Assembly: GCA_037447655.1 (NCBI GenBank)
Contig: JBBHKE010002609.1
Location: 62,001 to 126,000, forward strand
DNA: 64,000 bases
Origin: Zygnema cylindricum
Lineage: Eukaryota; Streptophyta; Zygnematophyceae; Zygnematales; Zygnemataceae
Reading direction: 5' to 3'
A model generated the notes under the pieces. It ran no database searches. It saw only the letters and a list, made by a program, of their open reading frames with translations, and had not been told where the DNA came from. The position numbers and the translations under genes are program-made. Position 1 is the first letter of the stretch. The number at the start of each line of letters is the position of its first letter. This document shows, piece by piece, positions 20,996 to 31,923 of this stretch.

Positions 20996-22129
20996 ATCGG
21001 ATTTGTACGTCGGTGTACAATTTAAGGTTTGTGAGTTTGTCCTTTAGCGGATGACGGTTATTCCCTAAACTGCGCGACATCGATGGTACCGTCGAAAGCA
21101 AATAGTAGAAGATAGCAACAAGCGAAAAGGACTCCATGTCACGCATTTAATGGACAAGTTACTAAGTTAGTGATAAGTACGAATATTTCGAGTGGCTCCA
21201 AATCGCATGAGACAAACTACGAGATGAAGTCGCAAAGTCAAAACGTGTGGTTCATTGTGCGACAACTGTCCAGATGCGACAAGTGCAGTACGGTACGGTA
21301 CTGCTTTTGGTCGTGACTAAATAGACATCACGTACGACAAATTCTGTTGTTTTGGAAACCTTTAGTCCTCTCTATATCTCGTATGTGAGAAAGAGATTCC
21401 GGACTTTGTCATTTTTGTGTACGGGCTGAATTGTTGAAGAAGGGTTTTTAGTTTGGTAGGTAAGTCTGAAGGGACTACACGGATTAGGTACACTCCAGGG
21501 ACACGTATCGGTCAGTGAAGAAATCAAGATTGTTGTTCCGGATGACGAAGTACAGTTTCATTTGGGGACCGGGCTTACACGTGGAGGTTCATCTTCAGTG
21601 ATGAAAGAATGCACGAACAACCGTCATTTTTGGAAGAGGAACATTGACTGCGCCATCATTTCAGCTGGCGAACTTTGACCGCGTACTGTTTCATTTAAGC
21701 GGCTGTTAGTTTTAGGTTTGTTGTAAATTTTTGTGTACGGTTGACGGGGGGGGGGGTTTATTTTGATAAGGTTAGTGAACTAATCGACCAACGGTGTAGA
21801 TCAGCTGTAAGTTCACTTGTATATATATGACTTATAATATTTTGGAGTTAGGAATTCCTTGTATGGAAAAACCGCAAAGCAGTTTTTTGGGGGATTTTGA
21901 TTGCAAGATCATTGTGATCTTTTGGCAGAACCTTGTGAAATTCTGCATGTATTTTCTTTGTTGGCAAATTTGCAGACCTAGGGTGTGTCTGGTTTGCTTG
22001 TGGCTTCATTGTGAAGTTGGTCTTTTGTGGGTTTATTTGTGAGAGTTTCCTCTTTGTGTATTGATTATTATGGCAAATGCCGGTGCTTCTTTCTTCTTCT
22101 TCCGAGGCACCAGTTGCCTTAGAACAACA
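20996..22129 (+). repeat. Probable RE4 5' LTR (left end unresolved)
   Basis: The right end is firm: ...GCCTTAGAACAACA at 22129, directly followed by the primer site. It matches the end of the RE5 LTR (GTTGTAGAACAACA). The left end could not be found because no matching 3' LTR was recognised. The stretch also contains the inverted motif GCAGTAC/GTACTGC at 21285-21304 and a run of eleven G at 21746-21756. No other gene is seen here. Confidence 0.5.
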
Positions 22130-22960
22130 GGTCATGGGCCCACCCTCACGGATCGCGGTGTTTAATGGGCAAAAGTATTTTTATTGGGCGGATTTAACTA
22201 AGTTTTACCTTAAGCAATTGAAATTATATGATGTGGTTTTCGGTGTTCTTCTGGATACGGATCCGGATTTTGATAAGAAAAATGAGGATGCTTTGCATGT
22301 TCTCAAATTACTGTTGTCAGAAGATTTGAACATGACATATATCAATATCTCTATGGCATCTGAAATATGGAAGGCTTTCAAAGAATATTGTGTCCTAGCT
22401 GGTGAGCAGAATGAGGTTATAACTGCTAGAAAAATTTGGGATTATAAGTATCCCAGGGGGGTATGAACTCATATTGTAATGGCTTGAAACTTCTTTTGTC
22501 GGAAAATGCATGTTTCGGGGGGAATTTTCCTCCCAATCATCAAGTTATGATTCTAATGAGAGGGCTTCATATAAAATATAAAGAACTGTGGAACTGTTAA
22601 AGAGGTTAGAGAAGAGTAAATAGAATATAGTTGTAGCTCAAGCTTATATCTTAGAGGAAAAGGCCACTCAGATAGCCTTAAATCTTGGACAGTCAGCGAT
22701 AGCTTACAATGCACAGACATATAAGCCGAAGCAATGCATAGACATATAAGCCGGCTAGATTCTCGGGAAATAGGAATTTCACCCCTAATCCAAGTTATAG
22801 GCAATATGATAGGTGTGTCTATTGCTTTGGTCAAGGTCATGTCTTTTGGGTGTGTCCCACCTTTATAAAAGCATGTGAAACAGTAATTTATCGTGGGGGG
22901 TGGAAGGTGCGGTAGGAGGACTCACCATCCAGAGTGGCGGCATCAAAACTGCCGGTTAAA
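22077..22960 (+). pseudogene. gag: RE4 gag, broken
   Basis: The frame 22077-22466 is open. The methionine inside the primer site (MGPPSRIAVFNGQKYFYWAD) is the likely gag start, but the same frame extends 19 codons upstream into the LTR (MPVLLSSSSEAPVALEQQV). The N-terminal copia gag signature (FNGQ.Y.YWA, then YDVVFGVL, ASEIWKAFKEY) is clear. After a stop the rest is broken. A CCHC zinc knuckle, CVYCFGQGHVFWVC, is encoded at 22814-22855. Confidence 0.85.
22130..22144 (+). promoter_or_regulatory. RE4 primer binding site, half tRNA-iMet type
   Basis: GGTCATGGGCCCACC follows the LTR terminal CA. It matches GGTTATGGGCCCACC at 14 of 15 positions, and the gag ATG (22134-22136) lies inside it. Confidence 0.65.
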
Positions 22961-23097
22961 AATGCGGCGTTCTTTGTAACCGATGAGACGCCACAAGACA
23001 AACCAATGGAGGAAAAGGACGACGTGGTCAGATTTTTGCAATCAAATGACGATGAGTTCTTTGCTCTCGCAAAGGATATGATAGAGGGACCTTAAGA

Positions 23098-23358
23098 AAA
23101 CGGTTGGACTCTGGATGCTCTTCCCACATGTGCGACAATCGGGCTTACTTCAAAACCCTCACTCCAATTCCCACTCACCGGATTAATTATGCGGATGACA
23201 ACGGTGTGGAGGCTACGGCAAAAGGAAGCGTGGATTTAGCTTTTGACATCAATGGTCAAGTGGTAAAAATGACCTTGCATGATGTTCTCTATATTTTACA
23301 GTTTAAGAAAAAAATGTTTTCAACTTCGGTGGCTGAAATGAAAGGATTTGAAATTTAG
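23098..23358 (+). pseudogene. pol: RE4 protease region
   Basis: Aspartic protease of copia pol with active-site LDSGCSSHMCDN. The frame stays open to a TAG at 23356-23358 through VDLAFDINGQVVKMTLHDVLYI, the typical second half of the domain. The Asp-Ser-Gly is intact. The stop separates it from the integrase region. Upstream the gag-protease link is in different frames with stops. Confidence 0.88.
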
Positions 23359-23379
23359 CAAAAGTATGGGAAAAATGTA

Positions 23380-24264
23380 GCAAGCAAATATGAGAGAGTA
23401 GCCTTGGTAGGAACCAGAGGCCCAAACTTGTTGTACCGGATGGACTTGGCTAATGGAATTGACTTTGCATACTCCAATGTCCTTCCGGAAAATGTTTTGT
23501 GGCATGTGAGGCTTGGTCATGTTCATCATGAGAGACTTGATAAAATGGTAAAACAAAATATGATAGATGATGTTAATTTAGGCCAAAAGGACTCTCATGT
23601 ATGTGATGGGTGTGCTTTGGGAAAGCTTCATAAGTTACCCCTACCTCAGGCCGTGGATAACCGGGCTACGGATTTGCTACAAATTATTCATTCGGATGTG
23701 TGAGGACTGTCAAAATTTCCTTCCCTGGGTGGCAGCCGGTTTTTGGTCATTTTAATCGATGATTTTTCCCAATACAACTAGGTTTACTTTATGAAAGAGA
23801 AGAGTGAAGTGTTCAATCACTTCAAGCACTTTCGAGTTTGGGCGGAAAAACTTCATGGGAAGCGGATCCTCTCCTTTCGGTCCGACAACGGAGGTGAATA
23901 TATTTCCCATGCATTTTCGGACTATCTAAAACAAAATGGCATTTCTCAGTAATTTACAATTTCCCATACTTCGGAACAAAACGGAGTGTCGGAAAGACTT
24001 AACCGGACTTTAACGAAAAGTGCAAAATCTATGATGTTAGATAAAAGGATCGATTTCAAGTTTTGGAGTGAGGCTTTCTCTTTTGCTTTGTATATAAGAA
24101 AAAGAATAGAAACTAGAGTCGTGAAAGGGAAAACACCATATGAAGTGTGGACCGGAAGAAAGCCTGATGTTAGTCACTTTTGGGTTTTTGGGAGCAAATG
24201 TTTTATTTTGGATAATCCCCCTATTTCTAAGCTTAGTCGAAATCGGTTCCTGGGATTTATATAG
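23380..24264 (+). pseudogene. pol: RE4 integrase, broken
   Basis: The HHCC zinc-binding region is LWHVRLGHVHHERLDKM...CDGCALGK (23490-23625). The catalytic core follows: first Asp in IIHSDV with a TGA immediately after, second Asp in RSDNGGEYIS near 23880, Glu in EQNGVSERLNRTL near 23970-24005. In-frame stops occur at 23701, about 23779 and near 23950, and the frame ends at 24262-24264. The triad residues are all still encoded, but the protein cannot be made. Confidence 0.88.
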
Positions 24265-24359
24265 GATATGATGATGAGTCTGTAGGCTATAAAGTATACA
24301 ATACGGATATAAAAAATCTTCAAGCTGCTAGGAATATTCAAGTTAAGGAAGAGAGTCAA

Positions 24360-25763
24360 TTGGTTGATGTGTTTGGCATGACAGATTTGGAGAAAAATGC
24401 CAAAATCCAAGAATTTGTAATTTTTGAAAGTGTTCATTTTACATCTTCCAACACCTCTTCCTCATCTGTCGGTGGCGAAACATCTCCTAGTCCTACTCCA
24501 TACACTCCAACTGCTCCACTTGTCGAGGATACTAGTCCTCCTCCTCCTCCTCCTCCTTGGCGGCAACGTACGAATCCAACAGTTCCAGCCTCAGATTTTC
24601 TAGGGGGAAGAAGGCAAAGCCGCAGGCTGCTAGGTGAACCGGTGGAGCATACTCTATTTTTTGCCAGCACGATGGAACCAGCCACCATACAGGAGGCCTT
24701 TTCAGCTCCGAAAAAAGATCAATAGATCTTTGCGACGAAAGACAAAATGCAATCGATAATGGAGGCACACACTTGGGAGCAAGTGGAACTTCAGCCGGAC
24801 CAAATGGCAATCGGCTGTAAGTGGGTCTTCAAAGTTAAGTTAAATCTAGATAATTCCATTGAAAGATATAAGGCTAGGCTTTTCGCAAAAGGCTATAGAC
24901 AGAAGGACGGAATTGACTATGAAGAGACTTTCTCTCCGGTTGTCCGGTTTCCAACTGTTAGAATTTTGTTGTCTCTAGCGGCCATTGAGAATATGGAATT
25001 GCATCAAATGGATGTTAAAATTGCTTTCTTGCATGGAGATTTAGATGAAGTGATTTATATGAAGCAGCTTGAAATGTATGCAGAGATTAGAAAACAAAAT
25101 CTGGTGTGTAAGTTGTTAGAATCCTTGTACGGTCTTAAGTAGGCTCCGCGTCAGTGGAATCTGAAACTAGATGAGTTTCTAACCGGTCTTGGCTTCGTGA
25201 GGATTAGCTCAGATCACTCATTCTATGTTCTAGAAGAGGAAGATGGGATTAGTTGCATTGCCGTATATGTAGGTGATTTGCTGTTGCTAAGTAAGTCATT
25301 GATTGAGATCAATAAAATAAAGGCAGCATTGAATTCAAGATTTGAGATGAAGGATTTAGGAGGGGCAAAGTATATTCTTGGAATTCAAGTAGAAAGGGAT
25401 ACAGATAGGAAACTAATCTATATAACACAACAAGAAGCGATAGGGAATGTGCTTGAAAACTCTGGCATGTCAGAGGCAAAGGGAAGTGCCACTCCCATGG
25501 AATTTAAGCACAAAGTGGAAAGCATGGAGACCAATGGAGGAGTCATTTTTGACGACACCTTGGAGTCAAGGGAGGCACATTTTATGACCACCATTCCATA
25601 CCGGCAGATTGTTGGCAGCCTAATCTACTTCATAAAATGCACGAGGCTAGATATTGCGGCACTAGTTGGTGCTTTGAGCCGGAGTTTGCAAAATCAGAGG
25701 AAAATGGATTGGGAGGCAACAGACAGGGTTCTTCTGTACCTTGCAAGGACACGGAATCTTTGA
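24360..25763 (+). pseudogene. pol: RE4 integrase tail and reverse transcriptase, two stops
   Basis: One reading frame runs from 24360 to 25763 with TAG stops only at 24723-24725 and 25140-25142. It starts in the Ser/Pro-rich integrase tail (a Pro run near 24540), then RT: CKWVFKVKLN, IERYKARLFAKGY, DYEETFSPVVRFPTVR, LHQMDVKIAFLHGDL, SLYGLK-stop-APRQW. The catalytic motif reads YVGD (AVYVGDLLLL, 25264-25280) instead of YVDD, so the enzyme would be inactive even without the stops. The final TGA is at 25761-25763, before RNase H in the same frame. Confidence 0.9.
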
Positions 25764-26316
25764 CTTGCTCTTGGTTGAGACGAAGTAAAAATTCAGACTT
25801 GGGGCGATGCTAGTTACAAAGACATGCCAAGCCGCCCTTTCACCACTGGATTTATTTTGAAGATTGGAAGTGGAACATGTTGCTGGAGTAGGAAGCTTCA
25901 AAAAGAAACAGCCCAGTCTACAATGGAGGCTGAATATATGGTGGCAAAAGGAGTTACTGTGGGTAAATTCTTTCTTTTAAGAACTTCATTTCATGCAATC
26001 CAGACCTCAAATAGTGTTGTGTGATAACCATGCAACTATTACAATTGCATCTAACCCGAGTCATTACTTCAAAAGCAAACACATTGATATCAAGTAGCAT
26101 TTTGTGAGTAGTAAGGTGATGAACAAAATTTTGAAACTCAGTTATCTGCATGATGAGATGATGGTAGCCGATATGATGACTAAGGCTTTACCAACACCTA
26201 AATTAAAGTTTTGTAGAGAGGAATGTGGAACGGTGTTAGTGGACTTTTCCGTACATTTACTGGGACTGCCTAATGGAATGTTACCTTCAGATCATGGTTC
26301 CATTAAGCGGTTTTAG
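25764..26316 (+). pseudogene. pol: RE4 RNase H
   Basis: Copia RNase H: TWGDASYKDMPSRPFTTGF, CCWSRKLQKETAQSTMEAEYM in the RT frame, then a frameshift near 25970. The C-terminal part VMNKILKLSYLHDEMMVADM, MTKALPTPKLKFCREE is in the frame 26104-26316. Compared with RE5 it is collinear. No polypurine tract or 3' LTR could be recognised after it, so the 3' end appears deleted or too diverged to see. Confidence 0.85.
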
Positions 26317-27522
26317 TTAACACCAAAAGTACGTTTACTAAAGCCTTCGTTCCATTTTGTCGGGTCAGTAACCTACATTTTTTCTGCGTGGCACATGTTA
26401 GTTGGCTTCACGTAAGAAAGTATTAGGATCGTGCGAATCTATATAGAATCATTGACAACAAAGTATGACCACATATTTGTACTAGCGGAAATAAAAATTA
26501 GTGTTATGTATCGGCAAAAAATGTATCGCGATAACACTGATACCGATAGTTATAGGTTATCGATCGGTCAGGGGTTCCGATATATCACTCCGAGACCAGC
26601 AAATTTATTATCTGCGATAAGTGGAAAAAATATAGTACGCTAAATAAAAATACTTCATAATAGTAATATATTTTTCATTATTTAAAGAGGGGCATGCCAC
26701 GTGTAGCAACCAGATCCGTACCCTCTATAACGGAATAATGATGGTTTAGTATGACCGAATAAACTATACAATTGTACGGTATTAACCGTACAATTATCCC
26801 CGATATTATCAGTATCGATGTTCTCGTGATTAAAAATCGATATTATCAGTTTTTTATTGGCAAAAACACCAGTTTCGATGTATTATGCGAATACATCAAT
26901 TATCGGCAAGCCAAAAAAAGGTTCATATCGATTATCGGCAAAACCTTGCCGATATACAACACTAACAAAAAGTGACTCGTACAAGGCATTCGATAAATCC
27001 TGTACGGGCGGACGAAACTTAAGATTTATAAAAACGTACAATAATGTCAGAATGGTCATTGGATGCCATTAGGAGCGTGAAAAAACATCCTCTATCAATG
27101 ATTTTCTCACAGCTTCTGGTAGTCACGCGTCCACCGTTGCGTGAGGCACATGGCCTATGCGACGTGTAGCCACCAAATTTCGCGTTCATCGTATATATTT
27201 TTTAACTTTTACGCACGGCAAAATGTTATTAGTTCAGGCTCTTAAAATTGACTTACTTTAAGTCACTTGTTGCAAACTGAAAGGTTCAACCGATGGCGTA
27301 TCTAATTCAACATCCGACGATACAGGTTTACACCAATAAACGTGGAGAATTAAATAAGTCATTCAGTATTCTTTTTTTTTTGGCAAATTATTTTTGAATG
27401 GTAAGGCACTTTACAAAACAATGTTGCTTTAAGTAAACAACAACATTTTTCCCCTAATCGAACTATACCCTCAACTAACCTAGCCCGTAGAGTTGGTCGT
27501 ACAATTACAAACACGACACTCT
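26317..27522. other. Non-coding, with TATCGG/CCGATA cluster
   Basis: No gene seen. Between about 26505 and 26960 the hexamer TATCGG, its complement CCGATA and near variants (ATCGAT, ATCGATA) recur about ten times. One pair forms a perfect 9-bp hairpin, TATCGGCAA..TTGCCGATA, at 26933-26954. Confidence 0.6.
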
Positions 27523-28519
27523 TGTTGTTCTACAACCACAGTTGCAGGTGGAGGTCCACCAGTAGTAGTGGATGTAGACATAGACTTCAGAAAAAGCTAC
27601 CAGAAATCCTATCAAACAACCAACTTTGATATAACACAAAAAGTGCTCACAGTTTTCAAATATCACCAAATTCCACAATAATACAGTATCACATGCAGTC
27701 TGCCAATTCCCAAAATTGCAGCCCAATTAAACTAGTATACCATAAGATACAACACTTGGAATTTTCCCAAAAAACTGTCCCTTAGAGAGTTAGATCTCAA
27801 TACTGGATACTTACAATTTTGGCTAAGTCCTAACTTTATACTCACAAAGAGTATCTACTAAAAACTAACTAATCTGATGTCTACACCTGGAACAACAGTA
27901 CTGTACTACACTACGACAAGGTATCGAATCATTACACTATTTGTACTGTGAGTAAGTCCAAACCCTATTTGACTACTAAAAAAAAATATACTTAGTGGAA
28001 CACTACATTCTAATTCGCTAAGTAAAAACTACTGTGTTTTAGATATGCAAAAAAATTCCCGTACAATAGTGTTCAGGGTGCTTAGTCAGCAGTGGATGCT
28101 ACCGTCCAGCCGACTGTTGATCAAGTGCTCCAAGTCACCAGAGATCGTACAAAGTGATGAGTCATTTGTGGTCCCACGTGAATCTCGTCCGTTCACTCGA
28201 TTGGCATCTACGGTCGTCGTTGAATGTTGTACCACTATCTTCGCGGAAAATCGGTTGAGTCTCCATCCGTCCGATTCTTCAACAGTATTCGTTCGATGTG
28301 TGACGCGTGGTAAAGTGTGTCGGCGCTTTCCAAAAAACCCGTATGATGTTTATTTTCTGACGCATGTCGTTGCAGAAGTACAATACACTTCAAAAGTACT
28401 ACTGCTACTGTCACACTAAATGAGGTAAGTATTAGAACTTATCTAGACCAAAATATTCTAAGTACTTGATCTCTCCTCACAGCTCTATTTAGTGAGTATT
28501 AAGATTTCTTATTTCAACA
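27523..28519 (-). repeat. RE5 3' LTR
   Basis: 997 bp, TGTTGTTCTACAACC...TATTTCAACA on the plus strand. The inner end abuts the polypurine tract. The outer 300 bp are similar to 1967-2286 and to the RE4 LTR end. Confidence 0.85.
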
Positions 28520-28531
28520 CTCCCCTAAATC
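28520..28531 (-). other. RE5 polypurine tract
   Basis: CTCCCCTAAATC on the plus strand (GATTTAGGGGAG on the coding strand) lies beside the LTR. Confidence 0.8.
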
Positions 28532-28542
28532 TTTAGACTCGC

Positions 28543-29016
28543 TTACTCACTTAACCCAACAGACTCTCTGCAATACTTCAACTTAGGAGCTGGAAGAGCT
28601 TTAGTCATCATATCAGCCACCATCTTTTCATTCGGTAAATAACTCATTTTTATCACTCTTGCAAGCACATTTTCACTCACAAAGTGTAGTTTGACATCCA
28701 TGTGTTTGCTTTTAAAATAATGACTAGGGTTAGAGGCAATGGCAATTGCTGCCTGATTGTCACACCAGATAACCTGGGACCGGTTTGCATATACCCAAGT
28801 TCCTGCAAAGTGGCCTTCACCCATAGGATTTCCTTGAGGGCAGATCTGGCTGCAATATATTCCGACTCCGTCGTGGATTGAGCCGTAACCTTCTGTAATT
28901 TACTGCTCCAGCAGCAAGTTCCATTCCCAATTTTCAGAACGAAGCCGGTTGTTGATTTCCGGCTTGGCATATCTCCATAGCTGGCATCGATCCAAGTCTG
29001 TAATTTTACCTCTTCT
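28543..29016 (-). pseudogene. pol: RE5 RNase H, one frameshift
   Basis: RNase H in two overlapping frames. 28677-28970 gives MPSRKSTTGFVLKIGNGTC, TTESEYIAARSALKEILWVKATLQELG. 28543-28824 gives VIWCDNQAAIAIASNPSHYF, KHMDVKLHFV, MTKALPAPKLKYCRES and a natural stop. The shift is near 28800. Acidic positions in TESEY and CDNQ are retained. Apart from the frameshift the domain is well preserved. Confidence 0.88.
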
Positions 29017-30150
29017 TCACCGAGTATAAGCTTGAGGTTTCGGGTACCTGCCAGGTATCTCAGAACCCCTCTTTGCTGCTTCCCAATCTGCTCTTTTAGG
29101 ATTCTGAAGACTCCTACTTAAGACTCCTACAGCTGCAGCGATATCAGGCCTCGTACAATTCATAAAATAAATAAGACTTCCCACTACTTGTATGTATGGC
29201 TTTGTAGCTATAAACTCTTTCTCCCCTAACTCTAAGCTTTCACTAACCATTATGCCTGAGTCTGATTCACTTCCCTCAACCTTCTGCCTAGCTTCCATGG
29301 GAGTTACAGATCCCTTGACATCTTTCATCTCAAATTTTTCCAGCATGTTCCCTATTACTTCTTCGTAGGTTAGCATAATCAATCTGTTATCTCTGTGTCT
29401 TTCAACTTGTATGCCCAAAATATATTTAGCCTCACCGAGGTCTTTCATTTCAAACTTAGACCTCAAAGCTGCTTTAATATGGTTTATTTTATCTATGGAT
29501 TTGCTTATTAGTAAAAGATCATCCACATATACAGCGATATAAAGAATTCCATCTTCCCCTTGTAAGACATATACTGAGTGATCTGAGCTGATTCTCTTTA
29601 ATCCTAGACTAGTCAAAAATTCATCTAGCTTTAGATTCCATTGTCTGGGGGCTTGTTTCAGTCCATACTGAGATTTTATGAGTTTACACACTGGCTTTTC
29701 TTTTCCTTTTTCTTCATACATTTCAAGCTACTGCATATAAATAGTTTCTTCTAACTCTCCATGCAAAAAGGATGTCTTAACATCCATCTGATGAATTTCC
29801 TTGTTTTCTATAGCAATTATACTCATCAAAATTCTTACAGTAGGAAATCTGACAACTGGGGAGAAGGTTTCCTCAAAGTCAATACCTTCTTTCTTGTTGT
29901 ACCCTTTGGCCAAAATTCTGGCCTTATATCTTTCGATAGTGTTATCCGGATTCAGTTTGACTTTGAAGACCCACTTGCTTCCAATGGCTTTCCTCCCCGG
30001 AGGCAGGTCCACCAGCTCCCATGTCTGTCCTCGATAATCGACTTCATCTCATCGTTGGCCGCCTCAATCCAGTGGTTTCTCTCCGGTGATGAGAAGGCCT
30101 CTTTGATGGTCATAGGCTCCCTTGATGCTGTAGAAAAAGCAAATTGAGAA
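29017..30150 (-). pseudogene. pol: RE5 reverse transcriptase, one stop and one frameshift
   Basis: RT in near-complete form. The frame from 30012 down to 29017 is open except for one TAG at 29722-29727 (where YMQ is followed by a stop, then LEMYEEKGKEK). Motifs in order: SKWVFKVKLNPDNT, IERYKARILAKGY, DFEETFSPVVRFPTVR, IHQMDVKTSFLHGEL, SQYGLKQAPRQW, AVYVDDLLLISKS with intact YVDD, YILGIQVERHRDN and SLIYFMNCTRPDIAAAVG. The N terminus (EAFSSPERNHWIEAANDEM) is in another frame after a shift near 30025. Confidence 0.9.
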
Positions 30151-30472
30151 CCCGTTTGCAGACGACTGCTAGATCTTCTTCCCCCCGGAAATTTTGAGGC
30201 TGAAATGGTCGGCAATCTCCGATTTCGTGGTGTTGAAACTGCCGCAGGATCCGAAGTTGTAGCAACTGGTCCTCCAGAGTTTGATGCAATGGAGAAGCAA
30301 CCGTAGAGGAACAAGCGGTGTAGTAGCAGAAGGTGTTATGGGAGGGGGTTGCACCGGAAAATACACCTGATGTTGATGGTGAAAGATGACATACTCATGT
30401 TTCTTGTTTTCTGTCGCCTCATCTGTGACTTTGAACAAATCAGCCGAATCCTGTTCATCTTTAATCTGAATG
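30151..30472 (-). pseudogene. pol: RE5 integrase C-terminal tail, truncated
   Basis: Variable integrase tail (IQIKDEQDSADLFKVTDEA), collinear with the RE4 tail (NIQVKEESQLVDVFGMTDLE). It breaks off exactly where TGTAAAAGGG, the RE6 LTR end, starts. Frames change within it. Confidence 0.75.
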
Positions 30473-30955
30473 TGTAAAAGGGACAATATAGCACACAGCA
30501 CGCCACAATGCACACCGGAAATCACCAAGGATCTTCCCGTAGCAAGTGTAGGAGCACACAACACTGGCAGACAATGTTGCGCTTTATTACTTGGAAGAGA
30601 GTACAAGGTTGCGCTTGCTGCGTAGGTCTACTTCCAGTCCTCTATTTACAAGCCTACCTGACTATTTAAACAAGCTAGCTGCTAGTCAACCTAGTACGAT
30701 ACAACTGTACAAGTGGACCTTCCGGGTCAACCTAGATCTATCTAATCATTCTTCCAGAACTATACCGCTTATTCTACATTATGCGGCGTTGCTATGCTGC
30801 GCTGCTATGTTGCGGCGCTACTAAGTTGCTACGCCGCTAAGTTGCTATGCTGCTACGCTGCGTTGGTCTGGAATCGCAGTTGCGCTGTTCTGGAACCGCA
30901 ACTATAGCAGCCTAGCCCTAGCCACTAAGTACTCGAATCCAGTAACCCAGTTACA
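30473..30955 (-). repeat. RE6 3' LTR
   Basis: 483 bp, TGTAAAAGGG...CCCAGTTACA on the plus strand. The last 75 bp of the coding strand (CTTGCTACGGG..., TGTGCATTGTGG, CCCTTTTACA) align with RE8 at 55422-55502. Contains a GCTATGCTGC-type minisatellite at about 30785-30900. Confidence 0.85.
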
Positions 30956-31923
30956 GTGCCTCCCACTAAGGATTTAGCGTCCCGCTGAACCTTGACTAAC
31001 TCAGGGAAATTGCAACTGCCGGAGTACATCGTATGTTTCCTCGCGATACTCCTTGAACTCCTGGCGAAGGGCGTCGAGTTGATGTCATGGAGGCTGACAT
31101 CCCACGGGTGATACTGACGGAGTAACCCAGGAACATCTATCATGTACCGGTAGTTGTCCTCCACTACTTCCACAAACGGAAGAGTATGTGGGTTTAACTA
31201 CACATAACCCTTGTGATTGTTCCCGAGGTCTTTTGTTCTCATAAAATTCCAGGCCGGGTGTGATGGTATGTTGGTGGGAATAAAGATAGGATCCCTAGGT
31301 TTTCCCATACGCCACTCCACGGGCCACTCTTTGGGATCCAAATACAAGCGTTTCGCGAAGCTGAAGGTGAGATCCGAATGTTGTGTGTAGGCAAGAAGTG
31401 GAAAGAGGTAATCGGGAATTTTCTCTCCTTGTTCACTCTCCTCGGCCGTCTCCCTTTGATTTCCCCGAAGGAGATACACCTCGTCTCCACTAGGGTATTG
31501 TACTTCCGCTTTCTTTTCCGCGCTTTCGGAGGACTGCTCGTCAGCGGTACTCTCTTTGTTGGGGTCCCTCATCACCTCCAGATCCGAGGCGCGCTCCTCA
31601 ATTGGAAGAGGCGTTGGTTCTCGTTTTGGTTCCTCCGCCTCCGAGAGCTCATGATCTTCTTTATATTCCTGATCCCCTTCCCGGGTTGGAGTGTATTCGG
31701 GGTCTTGTGAACTTTCCGACCCCTCCCCTCCACTGCTCCCTGCCGGCCTTGCCTCGCTACTGGCGGTTTCTTCTGGTTTTGGCTGCGCTTCTACCTCTCT
31801 TCTCTGGTTTGCCTCTACCATGGCCTCCGCCGCCATTAATAATATCTGGGAACGGGTCACATCCTCATGCCCCACTCGTATAAGTCTCCTCCTTTTCGGT
31901 GGTAGCGAGGACGAGGACGCCAT
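30925..31923 (-). CDS. RE6 additional ORF 3' of the chromodomain, unknown protein (one stop)
   Basis: From ATG 31921-31923 (MASSSSLPPKRRRLIRVGHE) the frame runs about 240 codons to a TAG at 31198-31200, then continues in the same frame to 30925. It is in frame with the chromodomain upstream, so it may be a pol extension or a separate ORF. The parts are a basic start, a long acidic Glu/Ser/Pro-rich middle, and a conserved C-terminal block: PDYLF, FSFAKRLYLDPKEWPVEWR, GKPRDP, IPSHPAWNFMR, LGNNHKGY, FVEVVEDNYRY, LLRQYHPWDV. The block recurs in RE8, which has an additional coiled-coil-like C terminus lost here. I do not recognise the family. It is distinct from gag, pol and the retroviral envelope as I know them. 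Confidence 0.7.
30956..30970 (-). other. RE6 polypurine tract
   Basis: Coding strand TTAGTGGGAGGCAC immediately precedes the LTR start TGTAACTGGG. Confidence 0.65.

Larger units (their letters stand above)
27523..30472 (-). mobile_element. RE5: Ty1/copia element, 5' part missing
   Basis: Minus-strand element with 3' LTR, polypurine tract, RNase H, RT and the integrase tail. It stops abruptly at 30472, where the chromovirus LTR of RE6 begins. Gag, protease and the integrase core are absent. RT is of the same lineage as RE4. Confidence 0.88.
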
